Shown: piece after piece, positions 1 to 9,041 of the stretch
How positions within the stretch are numbered: position 1 is the stretch's first letter
How the letters are laid out: each line of letters begins with the position of its first letter
NCBI RefSeq assembly: GCF_009695935.1
Contig: NZ_VUMY01000011.1
Location: 26,577-90,576, forward strand
Direction: 5' to 3'
Source of the DNA: Mobiluncus porci
GTDB taxonomy: Bacteria > Actinomycetota > Actinomycetes > Actinomycetales > Actinomycetaceae
DNA length: 64,000 nt
Position numbers and translations under genes: made by a program
Notes under the pieces: model-generated
Seen by the model: only the letters and a program-made list of their open reading frames with translations
Told to the model about the DNA's origin: nothing
The model's database searches: none

Positions 1-3000
1 TTGGCAGGGTTCGTCGTGCTTGGAACCTCCCCTTCCGTCGCCGAGGTTGGAACACCGGTTTGGGCCGCGGTAGAAGCGCCCGTTTGCCGGTTCGTAGGCA
101 AAGTTGCGCCCTCGGGTCTTGCCTTCTCCGCAGGGCCGGAGTTGGGCGTTTCAGTAGCGTGGGAACCCGCTTTGGTTTCGGATTCAGCAAGGCCCAGCGC
201 GAAATCGGGCAAGGGCTCCGATTCAGACTCGTTCAAGGGATAAACCGAGGCGTAGCCGCGTTCCATTACGGCGAGGGCTTCTGACAATTCGAAAGACTCA
301 AAGCCAAGCTCGAATCTGGGCGCGACGGAGGTCGCGCCGATGGCAATGACCTGCGGATTTTCCGGGGGCTCGCCGGAAGTTCCCTGACGGCCCTTAGTGA
401 AATCAAAATCCCCGCCGACCGCAAAATGCGAGCCGAGGTCGGTCCCGCGAGCCACCGCAAACACGATCCCTCCGAGCGGGGCCGCAGCGAGTTGGGCAGC
501 CTCGGAACCGGGGCGAAGGTAGGCGCGCACCGCCTCGGGCGCAACCTTGAAGCCAACCGCGTTTCCGAGCGCCATGTTGACCACGGTCGCGCCGAGACCA
601 CCAGGCAAAACCGGCGAGGCGGCCAAGACCGCACCCGAGGCGGCAAGCTCGTGGAAAGCCTGGAAGTTCGCCCGCAAGCTCGCGTAGTCTGGAGTTCCGT
701 CCGCGTGGGGCACGTGAGGGAGATAGTACAGGTCGGACGGCTCGCCTGTCGCCGAGGTGTCGGGCGCGCCCGCAGCGGGGCCGGCTTCACTGGGAACCGA
801 GTTGTCGGACGCTTCGCTCGACGCGTCCTCAGCGCCTTCAGTTGCGCCCGCCGAGGGTAGCGCTGCGGAAATCGCCTCGCTCGCGTCCATTAGCCCCACA
901 GTGAAACTCACCAAAGTCGGCGGGACGTGGAGTTTGTCCCCGAAACTCCCGCTCATCGAGTCCTTGCCGCCGATAGCTGCGACCTGGAAAGCGTCTTGAG
1001 CCTCGAGGAGCCCCAGCAGCGCCTGGAGGACTACCCCCCAGACTTCCGGATCCTCGTCAGGACGCTGGAAATATTCCTGGACCGTCAGCCACGCGTCCTC
1101 CGCGCGGGCGCCGGCCGCGACGAGTTTTGAAAGCGCCTCCACCACTGAATATGCCCCCATGAGGAACGGCGAACGGTCTGCCAAAGTCGGGGAATAGCCG
1201 TAGGTGATAATCGAAGCGCTACAGGTGCCGCCTTCCATCGGGAGGGTCTGGATCGACGCGGTTTCGTCGGTTTTTTGGAGTTTCCCGCCGTAGGGCATGA
1301 GGACCGTGGATCGGCCCACCGTGGAGTCGAACTGTTCGACCATGCCCTCCTGGGAGCCCGACCGTGCCTCGGCCAGCGTCTCGAGGACGGAGCGGTAGGG
1401 TTTCGCGGAGGTATTCGCGCTGGCAGTTACGGAAGTCGCCGCGCCTTCCTCGCCCTCTCCAAGAGCCGGTGGAACCATTTTGACCTTTTGGGTGCGCGGC
1501 GCGCCGTTGGTATCGACGAAACTGCGCTTCAAGTCAAGCACGAGCTCCTCGCCGAGGAACATCCGCAGCCTTCCGGTGTCGGTGACCTCCGCGAGCTGGG
1601 TGGCTTCGAGGTTTTCCGTCTCTGCAAGGGCATGGAAGCGCGGGGCGTCCTTGGCTCGCACGACGACGGCCATGCGTTCTTGGGACTCGGAAATCGCGAT
1701 TTCGCGGGCGTTCAGTCCGGCATATTTGAGCGGCACCCGCTCCAAGTGAATGTCGAGGCTTTCGGCGAGTTCGCCCACCGCGACCGCGACACCGCCAGCC
1801 CCGAAATCGTTGCAGCGGACAATCATCTGGGCAACTTCCGGGTTCCTAAACAGGCGCTGGATTTTGCGCTCGTTGACCGGATTGCCTTTTTGGACTTCCG
1901 CGCCGGAGTGGGCCAGCGACTCCTTGTTGTGGGCCTTCGAGGAGCCGGTCGCGCCGCCAATCCCGTCGCGTCCGGTCCGCCCCCCAAGAAGAATCACCAC
2001 GTCGCCGGCCTGCGGCTCGAGGCGGTGGACGTTCGCCTCGGAGGCGGCGGCCACTACCGCGCCGAGCTCCATGCGTTTGGCGACATACCCGGGGTGGACG
2101 ATTTCGCGAACGCCCGTGGTGGCCAGCCCGATTTGGTTGCCATAGCTGGAATAACCGCGGGTGGCGCGGGAAGAAATGTCGGCTTGGGGGAGTTTTCCGG
2201 GCAGGGTCTCGGCGCGCGGGGTATTGATGTCGCCCGCGCCGGACAGGCGTAGTGCCTGGTAAACCCAGGAACGGCCCGATAGTGGGTCGCGAATCGCCCC
2301 GCCGAGGCAGGTCGCGGCCCCGCCGAAAGGCTCGATTTCGGTGGGGTGGTTGTGGGTTTCGTTTTTGAACATCAACAACCACGGCTCGGTTGGAGGCGTA
2401 GACTGCGGGTCAGACCTCTCCGGCGTAGTTGCGCCAGCAACGTAGCCGGAAGGGTCTGACCCCAACGGCGTAGCCGACGTATACCCCTTACTGACATTCA
2501 CCCTCACCGAACAGGCATTGATTTCTTCGGAAACCTCCTGGTCATCCAAAACCCCAGTTCGCCGCAATTCGCGGCCCATAATCGTCCCGAGATCCATCAA
2601 AGTGTGCGGCTTTGCGGTGCGCCCGTTTAGAGCGCGCAACTCGTCCCAGCGCGCGAGGGCCGCTTCGAGGCGCTCCCCGTAACGCGGCTCGGCAATCTCA
2701 ATATCGGTCAACTCCGTGTTGAAAGTCGTGTGGCGACAGTGGTCTGACCAGTAGGTATCCAAAACCGCGAGCTCCACCTCGGTCGGGACGCGTCCCTCGG
2801 AGCGGAAATAATCCTGGATAAGTTTGAGGTCTGCGAGATTCATCGCCATGCCGCGCTCTTGGAGGAGGCCCTGGAGCCGAGTTTCGTCGTAGGTGAGAAA
2901 ATCGGGGTATTCCCGCAACGGCGCGGCGGTGCCGATTTGCGGCGCCTGCAAGATGGCGAGATTCTTTTCGCGGGACTCCACTGGATTAATGAGATAGCCG

Positions 3001-3422
3001 CGGATTGCCTCAAGCGCGTCCGCGGTAGGAGCGGGGCGCAGGACATAGAGCTCTGCGGAAATTATGCTGGCCGTTGTTGACGGGTTCAACAAGCGCAAGG
3101 CCTGTTCGGCGGCGTCGGCGCGCTGGTCATACTGGCCGGGCAGGGGCTCGACTGCAAGCAGGTGATAAGCCCCGGTCGGGTCGACTGTTGGCTTGGAGTT
3201 CCCGACGAACTCCGCCGAGACGAAATCGTCGACGCGCCTGTCTTGCACGACTTTTTCTGTAAGCGCCGCTAAGTCATCGGCGTGAGCCTCAAAAACATCG
3301 TATAAATGCAGGATATCGACACTTTCCAGGCTCACCCCTTCGAGATGATTCAAGGTCGTGAGGAGAGCCTTCTCGGCATCTCGGAACTGAGGTTTACGGC
3401 GAATCGCAAGACGTGCATCCAT
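1..3422 (-). CDS. purL: Phosphoribosylformylglycinamidine synthase, large single-chain type (C-terminal part beyond window)
   Basis: Fourth step of purine synthesis: converts FGAR, glutamine and ATP to FGAM in the cytoplasm. About 1140 codons are open to the left edge. The N-terminal PurS-like part, the linker with SDHCRHTTF and the synthase domain with FKNETHNHPTEIEPFGG (about residue 350) are visible. The reading frame reaches an Ala/Thr/Pro-rich linker at the edge, so the glutaminase domain should lie outside. The start is ATG at 3422 (MDARLAIRRK); no strong ribosome site precedes it. Odd: residues about 320-339 are encoded by a palindromic family B repeat, adding roughly 35 residues just before the conserved FKNETHNHP motif with no frame break. 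purD lies 33 kb away on the other strand. Confidence 0.95.
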   Translation of the reverse strand, partial: MDARLAIRRKPQFRDAEKALLTTLNHLEGVSLESVDILHLYDVFEAHADDLAALTEKVVQDRRVDDFVSAEFVGNSKPTVDPTGAYHLLAVEPLPGQYDQRADAAEQALRLLNPSTTASIISAELYVLRPAPTADALEAIRGYLINPVESREKNLAILQAPQIGTAAPLREYPDFLTYDETRLQGLLQERGMAMNLADLKLIQDYFRSEGRVPTEVELAVLDTYWSDHCRHTTFNTELTDIEIAEPRYGERLEAALARWDELRALNGRTAKPHTLMDLGTIMGRELRRTGVLDDQEVSEEINACSVRVNVSKGYTSATPLGSDPSGYVAGATTPERSDPQSTPPTEPWLLMFKNETHNHPTEIEPFGGAATCLGGAIRDPLSGRSWVYQALRLSGAGDINTPRAETLPGKLPQADISSRATRGYSSYGNQIGLATTGVREIVHPGYVAKRMELGAVVAAASEANVHRLEPQAGDVVILLGGRTGRDGIGGATGSSKAHNKESLAHSGAEVQKGNPVNERKIQRLFRNPEVAQMIVRCNDFGAGGVAVAVGELAESLDIHLERVPLKYAGLNAREIAISESQERMAVVVRAKDAPRFHALAETENLEATQLAEVTDTGRLRMFLGEELVLDLKRSFVDTNGAPRTQKVKMVPPALGEGEEGAATSVTASANTSAKPYRSVLETLAEARSGSQEGMVEQFDSTVGRSTVLMPYGGKLQKTDETASIQTLPMEGGTCSASIITYGYSPTLADRSPFLMGAYSVVEALSKLVAAGARAEDAWLTVQEYFQRPDEDPEVWGVVLQALLGLLEAQDAFQVAAIGGKDSMSGSFGDKLHVPPTLVSFTVGLMDASEAISAALPSAGATEGAEDASSEASDNSVPSEAGPAAGAPDTSATGEPSDLYYLPHVPHADGTPDYASLRANFQAFHELAASGAVLAASPVLPGGLGATVVNMALGNAVGFKVAPEAVRAYLRPGSEAAQLAAAPLGGIVFAVARGTDLGSHFAVGGDFDFTKGRQGTSGEPPENPQVIAIGATSVAPRFELGFESFELSEALAVMERGYASVYPLNESESEPLPDFALGLAESETKAGSHATETPNSGPAEKARPEGATLPTNRQTGASTAAQTGVPTSATEGEVPSTTNPA
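2407..2463. repeat. Family B palindromic repeat inside purL
   Basis: Imperfect inverted repeat with arms gggtcagacct-tccggc and gccggaagggtctgaccc around a short loop. It matches repeats at 19827, 37529 and elsewhere. Here it is translated in frame within purL (residues about 320-339). Confidence 0.85.
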
Positions 3423-3737
3423 AGCTTCATTCTATAATCCTCCGAGACCTGTCGGAGTCACCGCCGAAATCCGCGACTAATCCGCAGCTGGAGTCCCCGC
3501 TCCCGCACGGAGTCCCCGCTCCCTACCGGAGTCCTCCGCCGCCCGCTGAGGCTTCGTATACTCGGGTGTCGTCTGGAATTCGTGTGATTTTGGCCATTCC
3601 TGCCATATATGCCACTGATGCCCAAAATCGCAAGAGTTCCAGGGGGCCCAGCGAGTATCCACCAACTCCGCGTTGCTGATTTCCGAAAAATTGGCGCGGA
3701 TTTCGGCTCAGCAAAGGCGGGGTATGATTGAGAAATC
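3423..3737. other. Intergenic region between purL and a TauE/SafE gene
   Basis: Divergent spacer of 315 bases. It should hold promoters for both flanking genes, but no convincing -35/-10 pair is evident. It contains a family A palindrome (3573-3642) and, left of it, a short direct repeat of ggagtccccgctccc type around 3490-3530. No coding sequence is supported. Confidence 0.6.
3573..3642. repeat. Family A palindromic repeat
   Basis: Nested inverted repeat: outer ctggaattc/gagttccag, inner gattttggccat.../...gcccaaaatcgc, centre gccatatatg. The same layout recurs at 15903, 24893 and 27416. Further outward, tatactcg/cgagtat also pair. Confidence 0.8.
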
Positions 3738-4469
3738 ATGGAAATCCTCGTCATCAGTCTTGTCTGTCTTCTTGCTACTTGTGTTCAAGGCGTGTCCGGG
3801 ATGGGATTCGGGCTCGTGACGGTGCCGTTCTTTGTGGCGCTGGTGGGGGCGCACTACGGGATTGTGTGGTCAAACTTCAGCGGCGGTTTGGTGGCTCTGG
3901 TTCTCCTCGTAGCAATGTGGAAAGACGTAAATTGGCGTCGTTTCGTCTGGCTTTTCGCCGCTTCCCTGCCGGCACTCGTCGGCTTCGTCCTCATTCTGCG
4001 TTTCGTTCCCGAACGGGTTTTTGCCGGAGTCATCGGGGTTTTCATGCTGTTGTCAGTGGCTTTTTCCTTCATTTCAGTGAAATTCAAGCCCGTCCCGCTT
4101 CGCCCCGCCTCTCTCGTAGCTGGATTTTTAGCGGGAATGATGAGCGCGCTGGTGGCTCAATCTGGGCCTGTCATGGCCGCTTACGCTCAGGCCACGCGCT
4201 GTGGACAACGCGAATTCGCGGCCACGAACCAGCCGCTGTTCTTGAGTTTCAACATTTTTGTCGTTGGTGGGAAGCTTCTCTACGGTGGCCAACCCGAGGC
4301 TTTTACTGCTTTTCCTCCGTTCGCTTTTCTCACCATCGTGCTCGCGGTCATTGTCGGCGCGCTCCTGTCAAAGTGGCTCGCCAAAATCGTGAAACCGAAG
4401 TGGGCGCGGAATCTCGCGCTCCTGATTGCTACTGTCGGAGCGATTCGGGTTTTGGTCGGCTTATTCTAG
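3738..4469 (+). CDS. TauE/SafE family permease (first copy)
   Basis: Integral membrane protein of 243 residues with about eight hydrophobic segments and the family's N-terminal GVSGMGFGLVTVP and central GMMSALVAQSGP motifs, related by internal duplication. The family is linked to export of sulfite, sulfonates or sulfoacetate, but the substrate cannot be read from sequence. It stands just upstream of a sulfatase gene, and a second member lies at 9042-9881, so a role in disposing of sulfur oxyanions is plausible. It ends at a strong hairpin. Confidence 0.85.
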   Translation: MEILVISLVCLLATCVQGVSGMGFGLVTVPFFVALVGAHYGIVWSNFSGGLVALVLLVAMWKDVNWRRFVWLFAASLPALVGFVLILRFVPERVFAGVIGVFMLLSVAFSFISVKFKPVPLRPASLVAGFLAGMMSALVAQSGPVMAAYAQATRCGQREFAATNQPLFLSFNIFVVGGKLLYGGQPEAFTAFPPFAFLTIVLAVIVGALLSKWLAKIVKPKWARNLALLIATVGAIRVLVGLF

Positions 4470-4479
4470 CCGTGTTTTT

Positions 4480-4538
4480 ATCTATGGGGACGGGTCTAAA
4501 AGGGAAAAAAATTACCTTTTAGGTCCGTCCCCATAGAT
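4480..4538. terminator. Long hairpin downstream of TauE/SafE copy 1; left member of a direct repeat pair
   Basis: Near-perfect 24-base arms (atctatggggacgg.../...ccgtccccatagat) around an A-rich loop. A T-run just before it lets it act as terminator in either direction. The same structure recurs at 8984-9033 downstream of the sulfatase maturase. Confidence 0.8.
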
Positions 4539-4585
4539 GAATCAAAAGGCCATGGTCTCCACAAGAGCGCGAGATTGCCCCTAAT
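4539..4585 (-). pseudogene. Remnant of the 3' end of a TauE/SafE gene
   Basis: Bases 4541-4570 match the last codons and stop of the TauE/SafE gene at 9042 (read leftward: ALVETMAF-stop versus TLVETLAF-stop). Further upstream the similarity fades, with an apparent one-base shift and a stop. It is too short to code. Together with the preceding hairpin it forms the left direct repeat of the sulfatase block. Confidence 0.7.
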
Positions 4586-4656
4586 GCTGCAAACGCTATT
4601 TTAAATCCCTTATTGAAGCGTTCAAAAAACCCCGCGGTCAAGCATACAATCGGGCT

Positions 4657-4695
4657 AGGAGAAAGCTCTTTTCTCCTCGGGCTCAAAGGAGAAAA
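4657..4695 (+). promoter_or_regulatory. Possible translational switch in the sulfatase leader
   Basis: The segment ttttctcct (4669-4677) can pair with aggagaaa just upstream (4657-4664) or perfectly with the ribosome site aggagaaaa at 4687-4695. The two hairpins exclude each other, the classic layout of an anti-SD and anti-anti-SD pair. No ligand domain is recognised. Confidence 0.4.
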
Positions 4696-6234
4696 ATGCG
4701 ACGTAATGTGATTTTGATTTATACCGATCAGTGGCGTGGGGATGCTTTTTCGATTGAGGGCCATCCTACGGTGCGGACGCCCTATCTTGATGAGTTTGCG
4801 GATCGCGGGGCACGGGCTCGGCGAGCTTATTCGGGTTCTCCGACTTGTGTTCCGGCTCGGATGACGTTGTTTACGAGTTTGGTGGCGGCTCATCACGGTC
4901 GGGTTGGCTATCAGGATGGGGTGCCTTTTGATGTGGAGACAACGCTCGCTGGTGAGTTCAAGAAGGCCGGCTACCATACTCAGGCGATTGGGAAGATGCA
5001 TTTGTGGCCAGAGCGGGTTCGTGCCGGTTTTGATGATGTGATTCTCCACGACGGCTACCTCCACAAATCGCGCCGCCGCGAGCAGTCTACCGAATGGTAC
5101 GACGACTATCTGAGTTGGCTGCGGGAGCAGGACGGGGAGTCTGCGGTGGCGGATTATCTCGATGACGGTCTGCACTGTAACTCGATGGTGGCGCGTCCTT
5201 GGAGCCGTCCGGAGGCGTATCATCCGACGAGTTGGGCGGTGACTAAGGCGATTGAGTGGTTGTATCGGCGCGACCCGACTGTACCCTTCTTCCTTTATTT
5301 GTCTTTTCATCGGCCACATTCTCCGTTCGATCCGCCGCAGTGGGCGTTTGATCAGTACATGAATATGCCGTCCCATGAAGTTCCGGTAGGCGACTGGGTC
5401 GAGGAGTTCGAGCCGTGGCGAAACGACAAACGACCAGATTCTTTGGTGGCGGTTTATCCTGAGTATGACCAGCATCGGGCGCAGGCGGGCTATTACGGGA
5501 ATATGTCTCATATTGATGCCCAGTTGGAGCGTTTTTTTGAGGTGTTGGGCGAGTTTGGGCTTACGCAGGATACCTATGTGGCGTTTTCTTCGGATCATGG
5601 GGAGATGTTAGGGGACCATCACATGTGGCGTAAGGGTTATCCGTATGAGGGTTCGGCGCATATTCCGTTTTTCATCAAGGGGCCGGGGATTCCGGAGCAT
5701 TCGACGATTGATGAAGTGATTGAGATTCGGGATTGGATGCCGACTTTGCTGGAGTGCGCGGGGATTGATATTCCGGAGGGTCTGGATGGGCGTTCGGTGC
5801 TACCGTTGATTCACGGGCCGAACGGGGAGAAAGTTGAGCTTCCCGCGGATCAGCCGCGCTCACAGGGAACTACCGGAGACGAGTGGCGGGAATTCACGCA
5901 CGGGGAACATATTCTCAACGATGTATCGATGCAATTCGTTTTGTCTCAACGGTTTAAATATATTTGGCTGCACCACAATGGTCATGAGCAGCTGTTTGAT
6001 ATTCCGAATGATCCCCAGGAGCTGCATAATCTGGCCGGCGACCCGAATTATGGGGCGGAATTGGCGCGGCACCGGCAGTTCCTTATCGAGTGCCTCGAAG
6101 GTCGCGAAGAAGGATTCGTGGAAGACGGTCACCTAGTCCCCGGCCGAGAAGTCCACACGACCTTGTCCTTTGCCGGTAAAAACCCCGTAGCGGTCGAGCA
6201 TCCGAAACCACAGATGGGAGTGGCGGCGCCGTGA
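4696..6234 (+). CDS. Sulfatase, cysteine type (alkaline phosphatase superfamily)
   Basis: Hydrolyses a sulfate ester. The protein has 512 residues. N-terminal ILIYTDQWRGD supplies metal ligands (D11, Q12). Cys51 in PTCVPARMT fits C-x-P-x-R, the site converted to formylglycine. SSDHGEMLGDHHMWRKG gives the C-side metal ligands. There is no signal peptide, so it is probably cytoplasmic and would use imported substrate. The neighbours support this: a convergent MFS transporter and a radical-SAM sulfatase maturase that fits a Cys-type sulfatase in an anaerobe. Substrate unknown; sulfated glycan pieces or small organosulfates are possible. The start is fixed by AGGAGAAAA directly before ATG. Confidence 0.92.
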   Translation: MRRNVILIYTDQWRGDAFSIEGHPTVRTPYLDEFADRGARARRAYSGSPTCVPARMTLFTSLVAAHHGRVGYQDGVPFDVETTLAGEFKKAGYHTQAIGKMHLWPERVRAGFDDVILHDGYLHKSRRREQSTEWYDDYLSWLREQDGESAVADYLDDGLHCNSMVARPWSRPEAYHPTSWAVTKAIEWLYRRDPTVPFFLYLSFHRPHSPFDPPQWAFDQYMNMPSHEVPVGDWVEEFEPWRNDKRPDSLVAVYPEYDQHRAQAGYYGNMSHIDAQLERFFEVLGEFGLTQDTYVAFSSDHGEMLGDHHMWRKGYPYEGSAHIPFFIKGPGIPEHSTIDEVIEIRDWMPTLLECAGIDIPEGLDGRSVLPLIHGPNGEKVELPADQPRSQGTTGDEWREFTHGEHILNDVSMQFVLSQRFKYIWLHHNGHEQLFDIPNDPQELHNLAGDPNYGAELARHRQFLIECLEGREEGFVEDGHLVPGREVHTTLSFAGKNPVAVEHPKPQMGVAAP

Positions 6235-6252
6235 TTGTGGTGCGTTTAATTG

Positions 6253-6284
6253 TTTTGGGGACCCGCCGTAGCGAACCCCCAAAA
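6253..6284. terminator. Bidirectional terminator between sulfatase and MFS genes
   Basis: Inverted repeat ttttgggg...ccccaaaa between two convergent genes; the A/T flanks give U-runs in both directions. Confidence 0.75.
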
Positions 6285-6320
6285 TCTTGATGAACTCGTT
6301 TGTTGTTTTCGTCAAACGCG

Positions 6321-7670
6321 CTACATCTTCTCGTTCAGATCCGTTCCGGTGGTGGACAGCCACGGGTTGGCGAACATGATGATGACCACCACGGGGTAGG
6401 CCGCTGCGATAATCATGATGCCCCAGAAGCCGTAGGCTGCGGAGATGGCCGGAATGATGAAGCCATTCAACGCCAACATCAAGCGAGCTGCCGTTTGCGC
6501 CACCGAAACGCCGAAGCCGCGCGCTTCCGTGGGCATGGCTTCTGCGGACCAAATCCAGGCCAAGACACCGGGGCCAAACCAAGTGGTGAAAGAAAACGCC
6601 ACATAGAACAACACCAGCAAGGCCGCGTTGCTCGCCAAGCCCGCCCACACTAGCCCCAGAGCGAGGAAGAACAGGATAGAACAGGTCACAATACCGAGCT
6701 TTCGCCGGTCAACTCGGTCAATCACCACCGCGCCGATAATCACCGCCAAAAGACCGAGAATATTGGCGAAAAGCTGGGTGGTTCCAATCATTGGTGAATC
6801 GCCGAAAATCAGTTTGTTAAACTGGGGGCCAGACACGGTCGCGAGGCCGCCACCGAAAGCCTGGAGACCGAAAAACGCTGTAATCGCGGCGAGACGTTTC
6901 TTGCTTTGCGGACTCATCTTGACCGGACCCCGGGCCTCTTGCGCCTTCTTCTCTTTGATGGCTTCCACCGCAGAGGACGGATCGAGTTCCAGCATATTGA
7001 AAACCTTCATAGCCTCTTCTTCACGCCCGTGCTCCAGCAGCCAACGCGGGGACTCGGGGAGGAATCGCCGCATCATAAATACGATGAAAGCCGGAATGGC
7101 GGCGATACCGAATAGCCACCGCCAGGTGTGAACCCCAGCGAAGGGATGGATCAAGAGAGTACAAATCACGGAAATAATCCCGCCGATGAGCCACATGATA
7201 TTCGGCAAAGAACCGGCCAAGCGCCCGCGGCGTGTGTTTGGTGAAATCTCGGCGAGGAAAGCCTGGGACACGGGGATATCCATACCTACGGCGACGCCGA
7301 CGATGAAACGCATGATGAACAGGGTCACGATATCGAAGGCAAAAGCCGAAATAATCGAGGCCACCACGAAAAACATCAGGTTAATCATGAAAATCGGGCG
7401 TCTACCGAACTTGTCGGCGATGCGCCCAAAAATCAGCAAGCCGCAGGCGGCGCCGATGAAAGCCACGGCGACGAAAGCGCCCACAAGCAGAGGATTATCC
7501 TTGAATGCGGCGAAGTCCTCTTTGATGAATAGAATCGCCAACGCGATGACCAGAAGGTCATAGCCGTCAATTAACTCTCCGAAAGCCACCAGTCGCGGGG
7601 TCCAGCTTTTGACGAACTTGATCCGATGCGGGGTGTACGAGTCGTAATCTAAAGGTTTATTAATATCCAT
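6321..7670 (-). CDS. MFS transporter, sugar/metabolite:H+ symporter-like
   Basis: About 450 residues with twelve predicted membrane segments and the MFS signature GRIADKFGRRP between segments 2 and 3, plus PESPRWLLEHGR before the central loop, typical of the sugar-porter and aromatic-acid symporter branches. Likely imports the sulfatase substrate or a related compound, since it sits between the sulfatase and its maturase. The start at 7670 (MDINKPLDYD) is preferred because GGAGGT lies five bases upstream; an in-frame ATG at 7682 is poorly spaced. It is divergent from the maturase gene, with which it shares a 128-base promoter region. Confidence 0.88.
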   Translation of the reverse strand: MDINKPLDYDSYTPHRIKFVKSWTPRLVAFGELIDGYDLLVIALAILFIKEDFAAFKDNPLLVGAFVAVAFIGAACGLLIFGRIADKFGRRPIFMINLMFFVVASIISAFAFDIVTLFIMRFIVGVAVGMDIPVSQAFLAEISPNTRRGRLAGSLPNIMWLIGGIISVICTLLIHPFAGVHTWRWLFGIAAIPAFIVFMMRRFLPESPRWLLEHGREEEAMKVFNMLELDPSSAVEAIKEKKAQEARGPVKMSPQSKKRLAAITAFFGLQAFGGGLATVSGPQFNKLIFGDSPMIGTTQLFANILGLLAVIIGAVVIDRVDRRKLGIVTCSILFFLALGLVWAGLASNAALLVLFYVAFSFTTWFGPGVLAWIWSAEAMPTEARGFGVSVAQTAARLMLALNGFIIPAISAAYGFWGIMIIAAAYPVVVIIMFANPWLSTTGTDLNEKM

Positions 7671-7798
7671 GCCTACCTCCATACTCCTTCGTTAAAGGAA
7701 TGTAAACAGAATAAATCTATTCCCAAATCTTTTGGTTCGTCGTAGAATGATCCTTGAATTTTGCTTCATAATCTCTTTGACATTTATTAGCAGGTGGG

Positions 7799-8971
7799 AT
7801 GATTCCGGTAGCTGCAGTGACGAAGCCTTTCGGGGCGGCTTGCAACCTCGATTGCGCATACTGCTATTTCCTTTCCAAGGAGGCGCTTCATCCGGACAAA
7901 CCTCAAGTGATGGATGAGGCGCTAGTGCGGCAATATTTGGCGAACTACCTGCGGTCGAATCCGGACGGACCCGTGTTCATCCACTGGCAAGGCGGGGAGC
8001 CAACCCTGCGGGGGCTGGAGTTTTACCAACTTGCCCAAGCGATTACCGATGAGTTCGCGCGCCCCGGACAGCAAGTCCAACACACCATTCAGACCAACGC
8101 GACTTTGGTTGACGCCGAGTGGGCGGACTTTTTCGCTTCCAAAGGCTGGCTGGTGGGGGTCTCGATTGATGGACCCGCTGAGTTCCACAACGCCTATCGG
8201 GTCAACCGTGCTGGTCGTGGGTCTTTCGACCAGGTGATGCGCGGGTGGCGGATTCTGCAAGACGCTGGGGTGGACGTGAACGTTTTATGTACCGTCAACA
8301 GCGCCAACGTCGGGGCACCCCTGGAAGTCTACCGTTTCTTCCGTGACACGCTCGGAGCCAAGTTTTTGCAGTTTATCCCCATTGTGGAGCGGGTCGAGGC
8401 CGGTCAAGAGGATCTGGCAGAGCGATCTTGGAGGGGCGAGGACGGGACTCACGTGGTCTATCGCCAGCGGGGAACCGCGGTCACTTCGCGCACGGTTGCC
8501 CCCGAGGCTTGGGGGAATTTCCTGTGTGCCGTCTTTGATGAATGGCTGGTTCGAGACGTGGGCGAGGTGTTTGTCCAGCATTTCGACGGAATGCTGGGGG
8601 CGCGGTTGGGGAAATACACGACCTGCGTTCATGCCCCGGAGTGCGGGACTAATCTCGAGGTGGATCCCTCGGGCATGGCCTATGCGTGTGACCACTTTGT
8701 GGAGTCCGGTTATGCGCTCGGAAATGTGGCGGCGATGGACTTGTCTGAGATGGTGCAGTTGCCGCGGCAGGTCACGTTTGGGCGGTCAAAGTTGACGGAA
8801 CTGTCAGCAAAGTGTGTGTCGTGTCCGGTGCGCTGGGCCTGCCACGGGGGCTGTCTTAAAGACCGGTTTACCGGCGAGGATGGGCGGCTGAACTATTTGT
8901 GCGCGGGGTATTACCGCTTCTTCAGTCATGCCGCTCCCGCGATTGAATCCATGGCTCGAAAAATCCGTTAG
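7799..8971 (+). CDS. Anaerobic sulfatase-maturating enzyme (radical SAM, SPASM)
   Basis: Radical SAM enzyme that oxidises the active-site Cys of sulfatases to formylglycine without oxygen. The protein has 390 residues. The radical-SAM cluster motif CNLDCAYC (Cys15, 19, 22) is at the N terminus, and the C-terminal SPASM region supplies Cys ligands for two auxiliary clusters (CVHAPECG, KCVSCPVRWACHGGC, LNYLCAGYYRFF). Length and motif order match the anSME family. The obvious client is the sulfatase at 4696. The stop is followed by a T-run and hairpin that repeat the arrangement at 4480. Confidence 0.93.
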   Translation: MIPVAAVTKPFGAACNLDCAYCYFLSKEALHPDKPQVMDEALVRQYLANYLRSNPDGPVFIHWQGGEPTLRGLEFYQLAQAITDEFARPGQQVQHTIQTNATLVDAEWADFFASKGWLVGVSIDGPAEFHNAYRVNRAGRGSFDQVMRGWRILQDAGVDVNVLCTVNSANVGAPLEVYRFFRDTLGAKFLQFIPIVERVEAGQEDLAERSWRGEDGTHVVYRQRGTAVTSRTVAPEAWGNFLCAVFDEWLVRDVGEVFVQHFDGMLGARLGKYTTCVHAPECGTNLEVDPSGMAYACDHFVESGYALGNVAAMDLSEMVQLPRQVTFGRSKLTELSAKCVSCPVRWACHGGCLKDRFTGEDGRLNYLCAGYYRFFSHAAPAIESMARKIR

Positions 8972-8983
8972 CGGGTTTTTCCA

Positions 8984-9033
8984 ATGGAGGCGGGCCTAAA
9001 AGGTAAGACGATTACCTTTTAAACCCGCCCCCA
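8984..9033. terminator. Hairpin between maturase and TauE/SafE copy 2; right member of direct repeat pair
   Basis: Arms tggaggcgggcctaaaaggt and its near complement ending at 9033. Homologous in sequence and orientation to 4480-4538, and followed by the same 30-base permease 3' end. Serves convergent genes. Confidence 0.75.
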
Positions 9034-9041
9034 TAGGTAAA

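Noticed and set aside
1275..2252. 325-codon frame opposite purL
   Set aside because: Antisense shadow; purL motifs on the minus strand are unambiguous.
4519..5598. 359-codon open frame opposite the sulfatase gene
   Set aside because: Arg/His/Pro-rich translation without family features, antisense to a clear enzyme; its end coincides with the repeated hairpin.
7683..7798. Search for a riboswitch or sulfur-responsive operator between the MFS and maturase genes
   Set aside because: AT-rich promoter-like sequence only; no convincing dyad or known motif.
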